Shown here: in pieces, positions 39,590 to 48,877 of the stretch
Position numbering within the stretch: position 1 is the first letter of the stretch
Layout: each line of letters starts with the position of its first letter
NCBI GenBank assembly: GCA_018712145.1
Contig: DVHJ01000027.1
Span: 1-64,000, forward strand
DNA: 64,000 bases
Reading direction: 5' to 3'
Origin: Candidatus Faecousia faecigallinarum
Lineage (GTDB): Bacteria > Bacillota > Clostridia > Oscillospirales > Oscillospiraceae
Notes under the pieces: generated by a model
What the model saw: the letters and a program-made list of their open reading frames with translations, nothing else
The model's database searches: none
Told to the model about the DNA's origin: nothing
Translations under genes and position numbers: made by a program

Positions 39590-40663
39590 ATGTATGAACT
39601 GATCAACGAAAAGACCCTGGCCGAATATGAGGCCTTTATTGCCGGTCATCCCAAGGGGCATTTCGCCCAATCCAGCCTGTGGGGCAAACAAAAATCCGCC
39701 TGGACCTGGCGGGCTGTGGCCGTGCGGGACAAAGATGGCCGGATCTGCGGGGCCATGGCCTTTCTCATCCGGAAGATGCCCGGGTTCGGCGTGAGCATGC
39801 TCTATGCCTGCCGGGGTCCGGTGTGCGACCTGGATGACCGGGAGACCTTCGCCCAGCTGGTGGACGGAGCCAAAGCCCTGGCTAAGCAGTACCGGGGCTA
39901 TGTGATTAAAATTGATCCGGACGTCCCCTGCCAGAACCAGGAATTCCGGGCGATGCTGGAGTCCTTCGGCTTCCGGGTAATGCAGGAGGGGAAAAATTTT
40001 GAGGGTATTCAGCCCAAATTTGTCTTCCGTCTGGATATCGCCGGGAAAACCGAGGAGGAGCTCCTGGCCTCCTTCACCCAAAAGCACCGGTACAATATCC
40101 GCTTGGCCGGCCGGAAAGGGGTGGAGGTTCGGGTCTGCGGCCAGGAAATGGTACATGACTTCACCCAGATCATGATTGAAACCGGTATGCGAGACAATTT
40201 TGTCACCCGGAATGAAGCCTATTTTGCTCACCTGCTGGACAACCTTGGGGAGCATGCCCGGCTGTACATGGCTTTCTACGAGGGAAAACCCATTGCAGGC
40301 ACCCTGGCCATCTGGTTCGGCGATAAAGTATGGTACCTCTACGGCGCCTCCTCCAACGAGCACCGGAACCTGATGCCCAACTATTTGCTGCAATGGAACA
40401 TGATCCAGTGGGCCGTGGAAAAAGGCTGCCGGATTTACGATTTCCGGGGCATTTCCGGGGATTTGGACGAGTCCAACCCGCTGTATGGCCTGTATAAGTT
40501 CAAAAAAGGGTTCAACGGGGAATTTACCGAGTTCGTGGGAGAATTTGATCTGATCCTCAATAAGCCTTTATATGTCATGATCGACAAAGCCACAAAGATT
40601 TACCAGCACCGGAACGTGCTGAAATACCGCCGGGAGAACCGGGACAAGGCCCCCAAGGGGTAA
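39590..40663 (+). CDS. FemAB-family peptidoglycan bridge aminoacyltransferase-like protein
   Basis: HPKGHFAQSSLWGKQKSAWTWRAVAV; HRYNIRLAGRKGVEVR; YDFRGISGDLDESNPLYGLYKFKKGFNGEFTEFVGEFDL. Confidence 0.9.
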   Translation: MYELINEKTLAEYEAFIAGHPKGHFAQSSLWGKQKSAWTWRAVAVRDKDGRICGAMAFLIRKMPGFGVSMLYACRGPVCDLDDRETFAQLVDGAKALAKQYRGYVIKIDPDVPCQNQEFRAMLESFGFRVMQEGKNFEGIQPKFVFRLDIAGKTEEELLASFTQKHRYNIRLAGRKGVEVRVCGQEMVHDFTQIMIETGMRDNFVTRNEAYFAHLLDNLGEHARLYMAFYEGKPIAGTLAIWFGDKVWYLYGASSNEHRNLMPNYLLQWNMIQWAVEKGCRIYDFRGISGDLDESNPLYGLYKFKKGFNGEFTEFVGEFDLILNKPLYVMIDKATKIYQHRNVLKYRRENRDKAPKG

Positions 40664-40670
40664 GGGAGAA

Positions 40671-41759
40671 TTGGCCATGCAGGCATACATCATAGAGAAA
40701 GCCGCGCTGGAGAAAAATGTGCAGATTCTGCTGCGGAAAGCGGCGGGCAAAACCGTCTGGGGCGTGGTAAAGGGCAACGGCTACGGCCTGGGCGCCGGGG
40801 CGTTTGCCCAATTGTTGGCCGCCTACGGGATAAACCACTTTGCCGTTACCGCCTTGGCGGAGGCTCGGGCCCTCTACGGCGTAGGGCTATCCCCCATCCT
40901 GATGCTCCGGGGCACCAACGACGAGGCCGAACTGGACGAGCTGATGGACATGGAAGTAATCTGCACCATCGGTTCCTGGGCAGATGCCCAGGCCATAGAC
41001 CGGGTGGCTGCCCGGCGGGGCGCCGTGGCAAAAGCGCACCTGAAAATCGACACCGGCATGGGCCGGTACGGCTTCCTACCAGAGGAGGCGGACCGGGCAG
41101 CGGCAGTATATGCCACTTTCCCCCACATCGCTGTCACCGGGGTGTACACCCATTTCCACACCGCCGGCAACCGGCAGGTCACCCAGCAGCAGTACGCCGC
41201 TTTCCAGCAGGTGCTCACCTACCTCCGGGCGCAGGGGTGTGAAACCGGCATGGTGCACTGCTGCAACTCCCTGGCCTTCTGGCACTACCCCCAGATGCAC
41301 TGCGACGCAGTGCGCCTGGGTTCCGCCCTTCTGGGCCGGGTGGGCTATGCCCAGCAGGCGGGCCTGACCCGGCTGGGCTATGTTCAAGCAGAGGTAGAAG
41401 AGCTGCGCCGCCTGCCCAAGGGCCACAACGTGGGCTACGGCGGGGACTGCAAGTTGAAGCGAAACACGGTAATTGCCATCGTGGGGGTAGGATACTTCCA
41501 CGGCTTTGCCGTGGAGCGGGGCTACGACGTATTTCGCCCCAGGGATTGCCTGCGCTCCATGGGCCGCTACCTCAAGTATATGCTCCACCGCCGCCGGTTG
41601 ACCGTGACCATTGCCGGGCAGCAGTGCCCGGTGCTGGGCCACGTGGGGATGGTGAACCTGGTGGCCGACGTCACCGGCGTGGCCTGTAAGCTCCATGATC
41701 CGGTGATTGTGCAGGTCAATCCCCTGGATTTGAAGGGGATAGACGTCACGTTTGTCTAG
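40671..41759 (+). CDS. alr: Alanine racemase
   Basis: GVVKGNGYGLGAG; LKIDTGMGRYGF; VRLGSALLGR; VLGHVGMVNLVADVT. Confidence 0.9.
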   Translation: MAMQAYIIEKAALEKNVQILLRKAAGKTVWGVVKGNGYGLGAGAFAQLLAAYGINHFAVTALAEARALYGVGLSPILMLRGTNDEAELDELMDMEVICTIGSWADAQAIDRVAARRGAVAKAHLKIDTGMGRYGFLPEEADRAAAVYATFPHIAVTGVYTHFHTAGNRQVTQQQYAAFQQVLTYLRAQGCETGMVHCCNSLAFWHYPQMHCDAVRLGSALLGRVGYAQQAGLTRLGYVQAEVEELRRLPKGHNVGYGGDCKLKRNTVIAIVGVGYFHGFAVERGYDVFRPRDCLRSMGRYLKYMLHRRRLTVTIAGQQCPVLGHVGMVNLVADVTGVACKLHDPVIVQVNPLDLKGIDVTFV

Positions 41760-41811
41760 GCGAATCCCACATTCACGCAAACCATATACAATAGAGAAGG
41801 GTGTGAACTGC

Positions 41812-43509
41812 ATGTACAAAAAAATCCTGACCCTGGCGTTATCCGCCGCCCTGCTGCTCTCCGGCTGCACCTGGGTGGGGCAGAACCTGGATGAAGTTCT
41901 GGCCGCCCTGGAGACCACCCAACCGGCCGCCACCACCCCAACCACCAGCGGCGGCGAAACCACCGATGTCCCGGCGGATGACGCTTCTCCCGGCGGGCTG
42001 GCCCGCCTCCAAGCCCAGTACACCCGGCCCGACCTGGACGAATACCTGGCCCTGGCGGAGGAGGCCTACACTCTGGGAGAAACCAGCAGCAGCCTCAGCG
42101 CCGTCGTCCGGAAAGTCAATCAGCTCTATGACGCCTATGACGAGTTTTACACCATGCTCTACCTGGCAGACATCAGCTACAGCATGGATCTCTCTGATAC
42201 CAGCTGGCAAGCGGAATACGACTTCTGTATGTCGGCCAGCACCCAGGTGGACGAGAGCATAGAGCTGCTCTACGCCAGCTTGGCCCAGTCCCCAATCTTG
42301 GATGAGTTGGAAGGCCAGCTCTTTGGCGATGGGTTTTTCGATGGCTATGACCAGCCCGGCAGCGCCTGGCCGGAGGAATTCACCCGCCTGCTGGAGGAAG
42401 AGGCTCAGTTGCTCACCGAGTACTACGACCAGTCCGATGTCATGGCCGGCCTGGACCCTTATGCCCCGGACTACTTCGACCAGGCAGCCCAAACCCTGGG
42501 GCCGGTGATGCTTGACCTGATCAGCGTACGCCAGGAGATGGCCGACCTGTGGGGGTACGAAAGCTACGAGGCGTTCGCCTGGGACTTCTACTACTACCGG
42601 GACTATACCACAGAGCAAGTGGACAGCTACCTGGAGGACATCCGGCAGTATCTGGTGCCGGTGTACACCCAGTTATGGGGGCAGGATGACATTTACGATA
42701 TCTTCGACGGCAGTTACGACGCCAGCCAATGCCTGGCCTATGTCTCTTCCGCCGCAGAAAACATGGGAGGCATCATTGAAGACGCCTATGCCCTCATGGC
42801 CGGGGACGGGCTGTATGATCTTTCCGCCAGCCCCAACAAATACCCCGGTTCCTTTGAAGTCTACCTCATCAGCTTCGATGTGCCCTTTGTGTTCCTGAAC
42901 CCCGGGGGAGACATTACGGATTTGACGGCCTTTGCCCACGAATTCGGCCATTTTGCCAACGACTACGCAGCAGAGGGCGCTTATCTGTCCGCCGATGTGG
43001 CAGAGATCATGTCCCAAGCCATGGAATACCTGTCCCTGGACTATGCCACCGCGCCGGACGAGGATACCTTGGCGCTGGTCCGGCAGGCCAAGCTGGCCGA
43101 CAGCCTGTCTACCTATGTAGAGCAGGCCGCTTACTACAGTTTTGAACGGGAAATGTACGCCATGGACAACCCCACCCTGGAAGATCTGAACGCCGCTTAT
43201 GCCGAAGTGGCCCAGGCCTTTGGCTTTGACACCGTAGGGTGGGCCCCAGGCGAGTGGGCCACGGTGCCCCACTTTTTCACCCAGCCATTTTACATCCTGA
43301 GCTACGTGGTGTCCAACGACGCAGCTATGCAGATCTACCAAATGGAGCAGGAGGAGGCCGGCAGCGGCTTGGCCCTGTACACGGACATGCTCTACCTGTG
43401 GGAGAGTACCTCACCCCTGACTTTCCTGGAGGAGCAGGGGTTAGGCAGTCCCTTTGCCAGCGGCCGGGTGGAAGCCCTGGCTGGCTATTTTCAGGCAGCG
43501 CTGTGCTAG
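41812..43509 (+). CDS. Secreted M3-family oligoendopeptidase-like lipoprotein
   Basis: MYKKILTLALSAALLLSGCTW lipobox; DLTAFAHEFGHFAND (HExxH-type HEFGH). Confidence 0.87.
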   Translation: MYKKILTLALSAALLLSGCTWVGQNLDEVLAALETTQPAATTPTTSGGETTDVPADDASPGGLARLQAQYTRPDLDEYLALAEEAYTLGETSSSLSAVVRKVNQLYDAYDEFYTMLYLADISYSMDLSDTSWQAEYDFCMSASTQVDESIELLYASLAQSPILDELEGQLFGDGFFDGYDQPGSAWPEEFTRLLEEEAQLLTEYYDQSDVMAGLDPYAPDYFDQAAQTLGPVMLDLISVRQEMADLWGYESYEAFAWDFYYYRDYTTEQVDSYLEDIRQYLVPVYTQLWGQDDIYDIFDGSYDASQCLAYVSSAAENMGGIIEDAYALMAGDGLYDLSASPNKYPGSFEVYLISFDVPFVFLNPGGDITDLTAFAHEFGHFANDYAAEGAYLSADVAEIMSQAMEYLSLDYATAPDEDTLALVRQAKLADSLSTYVEQAAYYSFEREMYAMDNPTLEDLNAAYAEVAQAFGFDTVGWAPGEWATVPHFFTQPFYILSYVVSNDAAMQIYQMEQEEAGSGLALYTDMLYLWESTSPLTFLEEQGLGSPFASGRVEALAGYFQAALC

Positions 43510-43528
43510 CCGGCAGAAGGCGGGAGCC

Positions 43529-43915
43529 ATGAACCCATTATATCAGGCGGCCAAGCAGGTTTGGGGGAGCCGGACCCTGTCTCCCTTTGTCGAGGCGGGA
43601 AGCGTCGCCGCTGCCATCCAGTCCGGCAGCGGCAGGATTTACACCGGTGTGTGCATCGACACTGCTTGCGCTTTGGGCATGTGCGCCGAGCGTAGCGCCA
43701 TTGCTGCCATGATTACCGGCGGCGACAGCCGCATTGACCGCCTGGCAGTGATTATGCCAGACGGGGCTTTGGGACTACCCTGCGGAGCCTGCCGGGAATT
43801 GATGATGCAGCTGGATGGCAAGGACATTCAAATTCTCACCAACCTGGCGCCGGAGACCTATATCTCCTTGGGGCAACTGATGCCCCAGTGGTGGAGCAGC
43901 CTGCCGGAGGAATAA
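43529..43915 (+). CDS. Cytidine deaminase-like protein
   Basis: CALGMCAERSAIAAMITGG; LPCGACRELMMQ. Confidence 0.88.
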   Translation: MNPLYQAAKQVWGSRTLSPFVEAGSVAAAIQSGSGRIYTGVCIDTACALGMCAERSAIAAMITGGDSRIDRLAVIMPDGALGLPCGACRELMMQLDGKDIQILTNLAPETYISLGQLMPQWWSSLPEE

Positions 43916-43921
43916 CGCTCA

Positions 43922-43956
43922 TTGCCCCAAGTCCCCGGCACGGAGACTTGGGGCAA
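43922..43956. terminator. Inverted repeat, terminator 1 of a pair
   Basis: ttgccccaagtc ... gacttggggcaa between convergent genes. Confidence 0.7.
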
Positions 43957-43961
43957 ACCAT

Positions 43962-44011
43962 TTGGGGCTGTTTCTGCATGATTTCGGAAAATCATGCAGA
44001 AACAGCCCCAA
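43962..44011. terminator. Long perfect inverted repeat, terminator 2 of a pair
   Basis: ttggggctgtttctgcatgattt ... aaatcatgcagaaacagccccaa. Confidence 0.8.
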
Positions 44012-44017
44012 TCCATT

Positions 44018-44596
44018 TCACCGCAGCTGATCCAGGTTCAAGCTGAATGCCGGAAGGAACTCTGCCATAAAGTACTCCAATTCCGGCAAGGCCATGGCCG
44101 TCAGCGCTGCGTGGGTCTGCCGGGCAGCGGATTCAAACTCCTGGTTGCCCGCCTTCAGCTCCTCCACACATTTAATATAGGCCGACAGCTTGTCTGCCGC
44201 CTTCACAATGGACCTTACCTCATCCTCCTCTTCCAGCACCAATGTGCGATAACTATCCCGAAGCGCGTCCGGCAGCATACTCAAGAGCTTTTCCCCGCTG
44301 ACCCGCTCCACCTGCTTGTAGGCATTTTTGATTTCCGGGTTAAAATACTTCACCGGCGTAGGCAAGTCTCCCGTGAGAATCTCCGACGCGTCGTGGTACA
44401 GCGCCGCCACGGCGCACCGGTCCGGGGCCGGGCCAGGCAAGCCCAGCACCTGACGGCGGATCAGCGCCAGCCCGTGGGCCAGCACCGCTACCATGTGGCT
44501 GTGCTCCTGAACATTTTCCGTGAAGCTGTTGCGCATCAGCCCCCATCGGGTAATATACCGCATCCGGGACAGGAGCGCGTAAAACTCATTGGCCAT
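44018..44596 (-). CDS. yfbR: 5'-deoxynucleotidase (YfbR-like HD hydrolase)
   Basis: MANEFYALLSRMRYITRWGLMRNSFTENVQEHSHMVAVLAHGLA; ALYHDASEILTGDLPTPVKY. Confidence 0.93.
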   Translation of the reverse strand: MANEFYALLSRMRYITRWGLMRNSFTENVQEHSHMVAVLAHGLALIRRQVLGLPGPAPDRCAVAALYHDASEILTGDLPTPVKYFNPEIKNAYKQVERVSGEKLLSMLPDALRDSYRTLVLEEEDEVRSIVKAADKLSAYIKCVEELKAGNQEFESAARQTHAALTAMALPELEYFMAEFLPAFSLNLDQLR

Positions 44597-45233
44597 GGCC
44601 CATTTCCTCCACCAGCGCTGGCAGCTCCTCCGGCGTCCGGCAAAGGCAGGCAGCGCCGGACTCCACCAGCGTCTGCCTATCCCGGTAGCCCCAAAGCGCA
44701 CTGATACAAGGCAAGCCCGCCGCCCGGGCGGTGGCCACATCCACCTCCGAATCCCCTACGTATACCGCCCTGTCCGCCCCCAGGGCAGCCATGGCCTTGC
44801 GCACCATGTCCGGGGCTGGCTTCCGGGGTGTCTCCGGGGATTCCCCCAGGGCATAGTCAAAGGTGGGAAAATAGGTTTTCCACAGGGTTTTCGTGGCACC
44901 ATCCGGCTTGTTGGACACAATGGCCAGGGAAAACCCTGCCGATTTCAGGACTTCTGCCGCAGCCACAATGCCTGGGTAAGGCCGGGTGGTTTCATTGCAA
45001 TGCCGGGGATAGTAGTCCCGGTAGTAGGCCATGATCTCCCCAAAATTCTCCGGCTCGCCGCCCACTGCCATGCGCATCTGATTCACCGCTCCGTTACCCA
45101 CAAACTGCCGCACCTCTTCCAGAGTGCGCTCCGGCAGGCCGAAAGCCCGCAAGGTAGCGTTGGTGGCCTGCCACAGATCCTCCAGAGTGTACAACAGCGT
45201 GCCGTCTAAGTCAAAGATAACCGCCTTGTTCAT
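44586..45233 (-). CDS. HAD hydrolase (phosphoglycolate phosphatase-like)
   Basis: AVIFDLDGTLLYTLEDL; KPAPDMVRKAM; VYVGDSEVDVATARAAG. Confidence 0.9.
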   Translation of the reverse strand: MNKAVIFDLDGTLLYTLEDLWQATNATLRAFGLPERTLEEVRQFVGNGAVNQMRMAVGGEPENFGEIMAYYRDYYPRHCNETTRPYPGIVAAAEVLKSAGFSLAIVSNKPDGATKTLWKTYFPTFDYALGESPETPRKPAPDMVRKAMAALGADRAVYVGDSEVDVATARAAGLPCISALWGYRDRQTLVESGAACLCRTPEELPALVEEMGHGQ

Positions 45234-45269
45234 GGCATTTTCTCCTGTCCAGCCGCCCCACCGGGCAGC

Positions 45270-46475
45270 TTAATTGATCTGTAGAATATATCCTTTTAAA
45301 TACCACGCGCTTTCCGCCGCCAGCTCCGCCGGGTGGTCCCGGCTCTGCATCATCGTTTCCACCAAGCGGGCCGGACGGCCCAGGTCCCCGGCGGCCTCCC
45401 GGAGCATCTGCAAAAACAGCGGCGGGGTCATGAACTGGCTACAGGACCAGGTGGCCAGGTAGCCTCCAGGCGCCACCAGCTGCATACACCGCAGGTTCAG
45501 TTCTTTGTAGCCCCGGTAGGCATTGTCCAGCGCCTTCCGGCTCTTGGCAAAGGCCGGTGGATCGCAGATCACCAGGTCATACTGCCGCCCGGCATAGGCT
45601 TTCACCAGGTCAAACACATTGGCGCACACCGTGTTTACCTGCACCCCGTTCAGCGCCGCGTTCCGCTGCAGCAGGTTCAGGGCTTCCTGGGAAACGTCCA
45701 CCGCCTCCACCGACTTTGCCCCGTACAGGGCCGCGTGTATGGCAAAGCCTCCGGTGTGGCAGCACAAATCCAGCACCCTTGCCCCCGGGCAGTAGGGCCG
45801 GATCCGCCCCCGGTTTTCCTGCTGGTCCAGAAAATGGCCGGTTTTCTGGCCACCCTGCAAATCCGCCAGCATAAGCGCGTCATGTTCCCGGAACTGCACC
45901 TTCCCCGGCACCTGGCCGTACAGGCACCGGGTATACAGAGGCAGCCCTTCCTTCTCCCGCACCGAAAGGTCGTTTCTGGCGTAAATCCCCAGGGGATGGA
46001 TCAGCTCCACCAGGATCTCCACAATGGTATCCAGCCAGGCCTCCATGCCCAGGCTCACCACCTGCACCGTGAGGTAATCGCCAAATTTGTCCACCGTCAA
46101 GCCGGGCAAGCCGTCGGAGTCCCCAAACACCACCCGGCAGGCCTGACTCAGGCCCAGACTCTGACGGTAAGCCCAGCTGGCAGCAAGGCGGCGGCGGAAG
46201 AATTCCCGATCTACCGCCTCATCCTTTGTCCGGGTGAGCACCCGCACCACAATTTTTGAATCCCCGTTGAAAAAGCCTTTGGCCACAAACCTGCCCCGGG
46301 CATCAATGACCGCCGCTACGCCGCCGTTTTGGCAATCCTCCCCGGCCCAGGCAATCTCGTTGTCGTAAATCCACCGTTTGCCCCGGAAAATATCCTTTTC
46401 CTCTCCGGGACGCAGGCATACCTGCCCCATGGTGTGTCCCCCGGCCTTTTCCGCCGGGGTCTGCGGTTGTCTCAT
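45270..46475 (-). CDS. Class I rRNA methyltransferase (RlmI-like, PUA + Rossmann)
   Basis: GRIRPYCPGARVLDLCCHTGGFAIHAALYGA; LVICDPPAFAKSRK. Confidence 0.92.
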   Translation of the reverse strand: MRQPQTPAEKAGGHTMGQVCLRPGEEKDIFRGKRWIYDNEIAWAGEDCQNGGVAAVIDARGRFVAKGFFNGDSKIVVRVLTRTKDEAVDREFFRRRLAASWAYRQSLGLSQACRVVFGDSDGLPGLTVDKFGDYLTVQVVSLGMEAWLDTIVEILVELIHPLGIYARNDLSVREKEGLPLYTRCLYGQVPGKVQFREHDALMLADLQGGQKTGHFLDQQENRGRIRPYCPGARVLDLCCHTGGFAIHAALYGAKSVEAVDVSQEALNLLQRNAALNGVQVNTVCANVFDLVKAYAGRQYDLVICDPPAFAKSRKALDNAYRGYKELNLRCMQLVAPGGYLATWSCSQFMTPPLFLQMLREAAGDLGRPARLVETMMQSRDHPAELAAESAWYLKGYILQIN

Positions 46476-47161
46476 GGCAATTCCTCCAAAAATGCCAGCA
46501 TATCCCTGAAACTGCCTTGGGGGCAGTCCGGCATCTCTCCCCGGCTAATGAGGCAATCGGCTACCAGGAAGGCAGACATTCCCGCTTGACTTGCCGCCTG
46601 CACATCCTCCTGCACATCGTTGCCCACCATAAGGCAGGGGCCGGTAAGTCCCAGCTTCTCTTGGATTTCTTGGTAATACCGGGGATTGGGCTTGCAGAAG
46701 CTGGAATTTTCATAATCCGTCACCAGATCAAAATCCTGGGGCCGCAGGCCCACCCAACTCAACCGGGTGGCCACCCCACTGGGGGGAAACAGCGGGTTGG
46801 TGGCCAACACCACCACCTCCGCTTTCTGCCGGGCCAAAGCAACTGCCTGCCGGGCCAACGGATTTGGCTGGGTGTAGGCGGCAGCTTGGTGAAATTCTGT
46901 GGAGTAAAACCGGTTAAACATAGGGATATCCCGGTAAACTCCCTGGCCCATCCGTTCCCCGAAGGTCTGCCAGAAGGCCTGGGCATTGGGCCGGGTGCCG
47001 TCGTTTTTCACCATGGCCGCCACCCCTTTCCACAGGGCAGGTACCAGCTGATCTACCGGGTATCCGGTGGTTTCCGCCAGCAGGCGGAAATACTGCCTGG
47101 TAAATTCGTCATTGTCCATGGGCAGCAGGGTGCCGTCCAAGTCAAAAAGTATCCCTTGCAT
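46472..47161 (-). CDS. HAD-family hydrolase
   Basis: ILFDLDGTLLPMDNDEFTRQYF; KPNPRYYQEI; LMVGNDVQEDVQAA. Confidence 0.9.
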   Translation of the reverse strand: MQGILFDLDGTLLPMDNDEFTRQYFRLLAETTGYPVDQLVPALWKGVAAMVKNDGTRPNAQAFWQTFGERMGQGVYRDIPMFNRFYSTEFHQAAAYTQPNPLARQAVALARQKAEVVVLATNPLFPPSGVATRLSWVGLRPQDFDLVTDYENSSFCKPNPRYYQEIQEKLGLTGPCLMVGNDVQEDVQAASQAGMSAFLVADCLISRGEMPDCPQGSFRDMLAFLEELP

Positions 47162-47169
47162 CGTTCCTC

Positions 47170-48624
47170 CTAGTGCGCTGCTTGCAATGCCTGCCGGTCG
47201 ATTTTCCCGTTCTGGTTCAGCGGCAGGCGTTCTAAAATCTGTACCCGGCCGGGTACCATATAATCCGACAGCTTCTCCCGGAGCATGACCCGGATCTCTT
47301 TGGCTGTAACGTCCACCCCGGGGACAAGTTCACAATACAGCACAATGCGCTTGCCATCGTACAGGCAGCAGCTGAGCTGCACCGGAGGCAGGCTATTGGC
47401 TGCCGCCTCAATTTCCCCCAGCTCAATGCGCCGGCCCATATGTTTAATCTGATTGTCCCGCCGGGCGGCAAAAACCAGATTCCCCTTTTCGTCATACCGG
47501 GCCATATCACCGGTGCGGAAATACCGCCGGGTCACCCCATCCCCCAGATCCAGGATGGGAAAGGCATCCTTATCCCTGCCGCCAACATATCCCTGGGCCA
47601 GGGCAGGGCTGGCAATGTACAGCTCCCCCACCTGGCCCGGCGCTTGAATCGGGTTTCCCGTCTCATCCACCAGGTGAACCACACAGTTTGGCATCGGGCA
47701 GCCAATGGGCAGCGCCTGGCCCAGGGGGCCGCTTACCTGCCAGTAGCAGGCAACACCGGCAATCTCCGTGGAGCCATACAGATTCACATATGCGATATAG
47801 GGCAATGCCGCCCGCCATCGCTTCAGCTGCTTCACCGGGAAGGATTCCCCCACAAAAAACACCCGCTTTAACGTGGTAGGCAGAACCTCCGAAAACGTAT
47901 TGAGCTGGCTCACCAACGACAGGGCAGAGGGTACCCAGCAGATGAAGTCCACCCGCCGGGAGTTGAGGTACTGAATCAGCCGCACCGGGAAGGTAAACAG
48001 CTCCGCCGGAAGCACCTCCATGGCCGCACCGAAGGCCGCCATGACATAGATATCCTTAGCCGAAGCGTCGAAAAAAAACGGGGTTTGATTGCCCAGCACA
48101 TTCTCCTGGCTAAAACCGAAAGTAGTCTGGTAAGCCTCCAGGAAGCTGAGGACAGCGCCATGGGTCTTTGCCACCCCTTTGGGCACGCCGGTAGAGCCGG
48201 AGGTGTAGATGAGGTAGGCTGTATCCCCCGGCCCACAGTTCAGCCCCGGCAAAGTTCGGCATGGGGCGGCATCCAAGACCGCCTCATCCACCACAAAATC
48301 TCCGCCGGGGCCATGGCTGATTACCACTGCCGCGCCACAGTCATCCAGAATGCGGCTGCGCTTCTCCTCCGGCGCGTCAGGGTCCAGGGGAACATAGGGA
48401 CAGCCGGCATACATGGCGCCAAAAAACAACGCCACGGTCCAGGCCTCATGGCGGGCCAACACCGCCACCGGCCGGCCAGCCAGGCCCATTGCCGCCAGGC
48501 AGCAGCCCAATTGCCTGGCACGGCGGTTCAAGGCAGCAAAAGTAAAGCAGCACACTTCATCCGCCACTGCCCGGCGCTGGGGAAACCGGCTTGCCGTTTC
48601 TGCAAACCGCGTCAATAAATTCAT
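47170..48624 (-). CDS. Standalone amino-acid adenylation / DltA-like AMP-binding protein
   Basis: AYLIYTSGSTGVPKGVAKTH; NLYGSTEIAGVACYW; YFRTGDMARYDEKGNLVFAARRDNQIKHMGRRIELGEIE; NQNGKIDRQAL. Confidence 0.88.
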   Translation of the reverse strand: MNLLTRFAETASRFPQRRAVADEVCCFTFAALNRRARQLGCCLAAMGLAGRPVAVLARHEAWTVALFFGAMYAGCPYVPLDPDAPEEKRSRILDDCGAAVVISHGPGGDFVVDEAVLDAAPCRTLPGLNCGPGDTAYLIYTSGSTGVPKGVAKTHGAVLSFLEAYQTTFGFSQENVLGNQTPFFFDASAKDIYVMAAFGAAMEVLPAELFTFPVRLIQYLNSRRVDFICWVPSALSLVSQLNTFSEVLPTTLKRVFFVGESFPVKQLKRWRAALPYIAYVNLYGSTEIAGVACYWQVSGPLGQALPIGCPMPNCVVHLVDETGNPIQAPGQVGELYIASPALAQGYVGGRDKDAFPILDLGDGVTRRYFRTGDMARYDEKGNLVFAARRDNQIKHMGRRIELGEIEAAANSLPPVQLSCCLYDGKRIVLYCELVPGVDVTAKEIRVMLREKLSDYMVPGRVQILERLPLNQNGKIDRQALQAAH

Positions 48625-48747
48625 GCGTATCCCTTCTCCACAGCCCGAATATACGAGCCAGTTTTTTCTTCAGTATAGCCGAAACCGGCAGGTTCTGTCA
48701 ACGGGTTCTGCCTCGCGCCGGTACAAATGGCTGTCTCATTTTGCAAC

Positions 48748-48810
48748 ATACTCCCCATAGAGTAGACACACGAAATAACAAAAATTTCGAAACTACACTA
48801 TGGGGAGTAT
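48748..48810. repeat. 18-bp inverted repeat (1 mismatch) in an AT-rich island
   Basis: atactccccatagagtag ... ctacactatggggagtat with inner cgaaat/atttcg. Confidence 0.75.
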
Positions 48811-48877
48811 AATATTAAAATTTATGAGGAACTTATGGAAGCTGTTAAGACACTTTCCATTGAAGAGAGAAAAACCG

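Noticed and set aside
43922-44011. Small RNA between cytidine deaminase and yfbR
   Set aside because: Two adjacent perfect inverted repeats between convergent genes are more simply explained as paired terminators.
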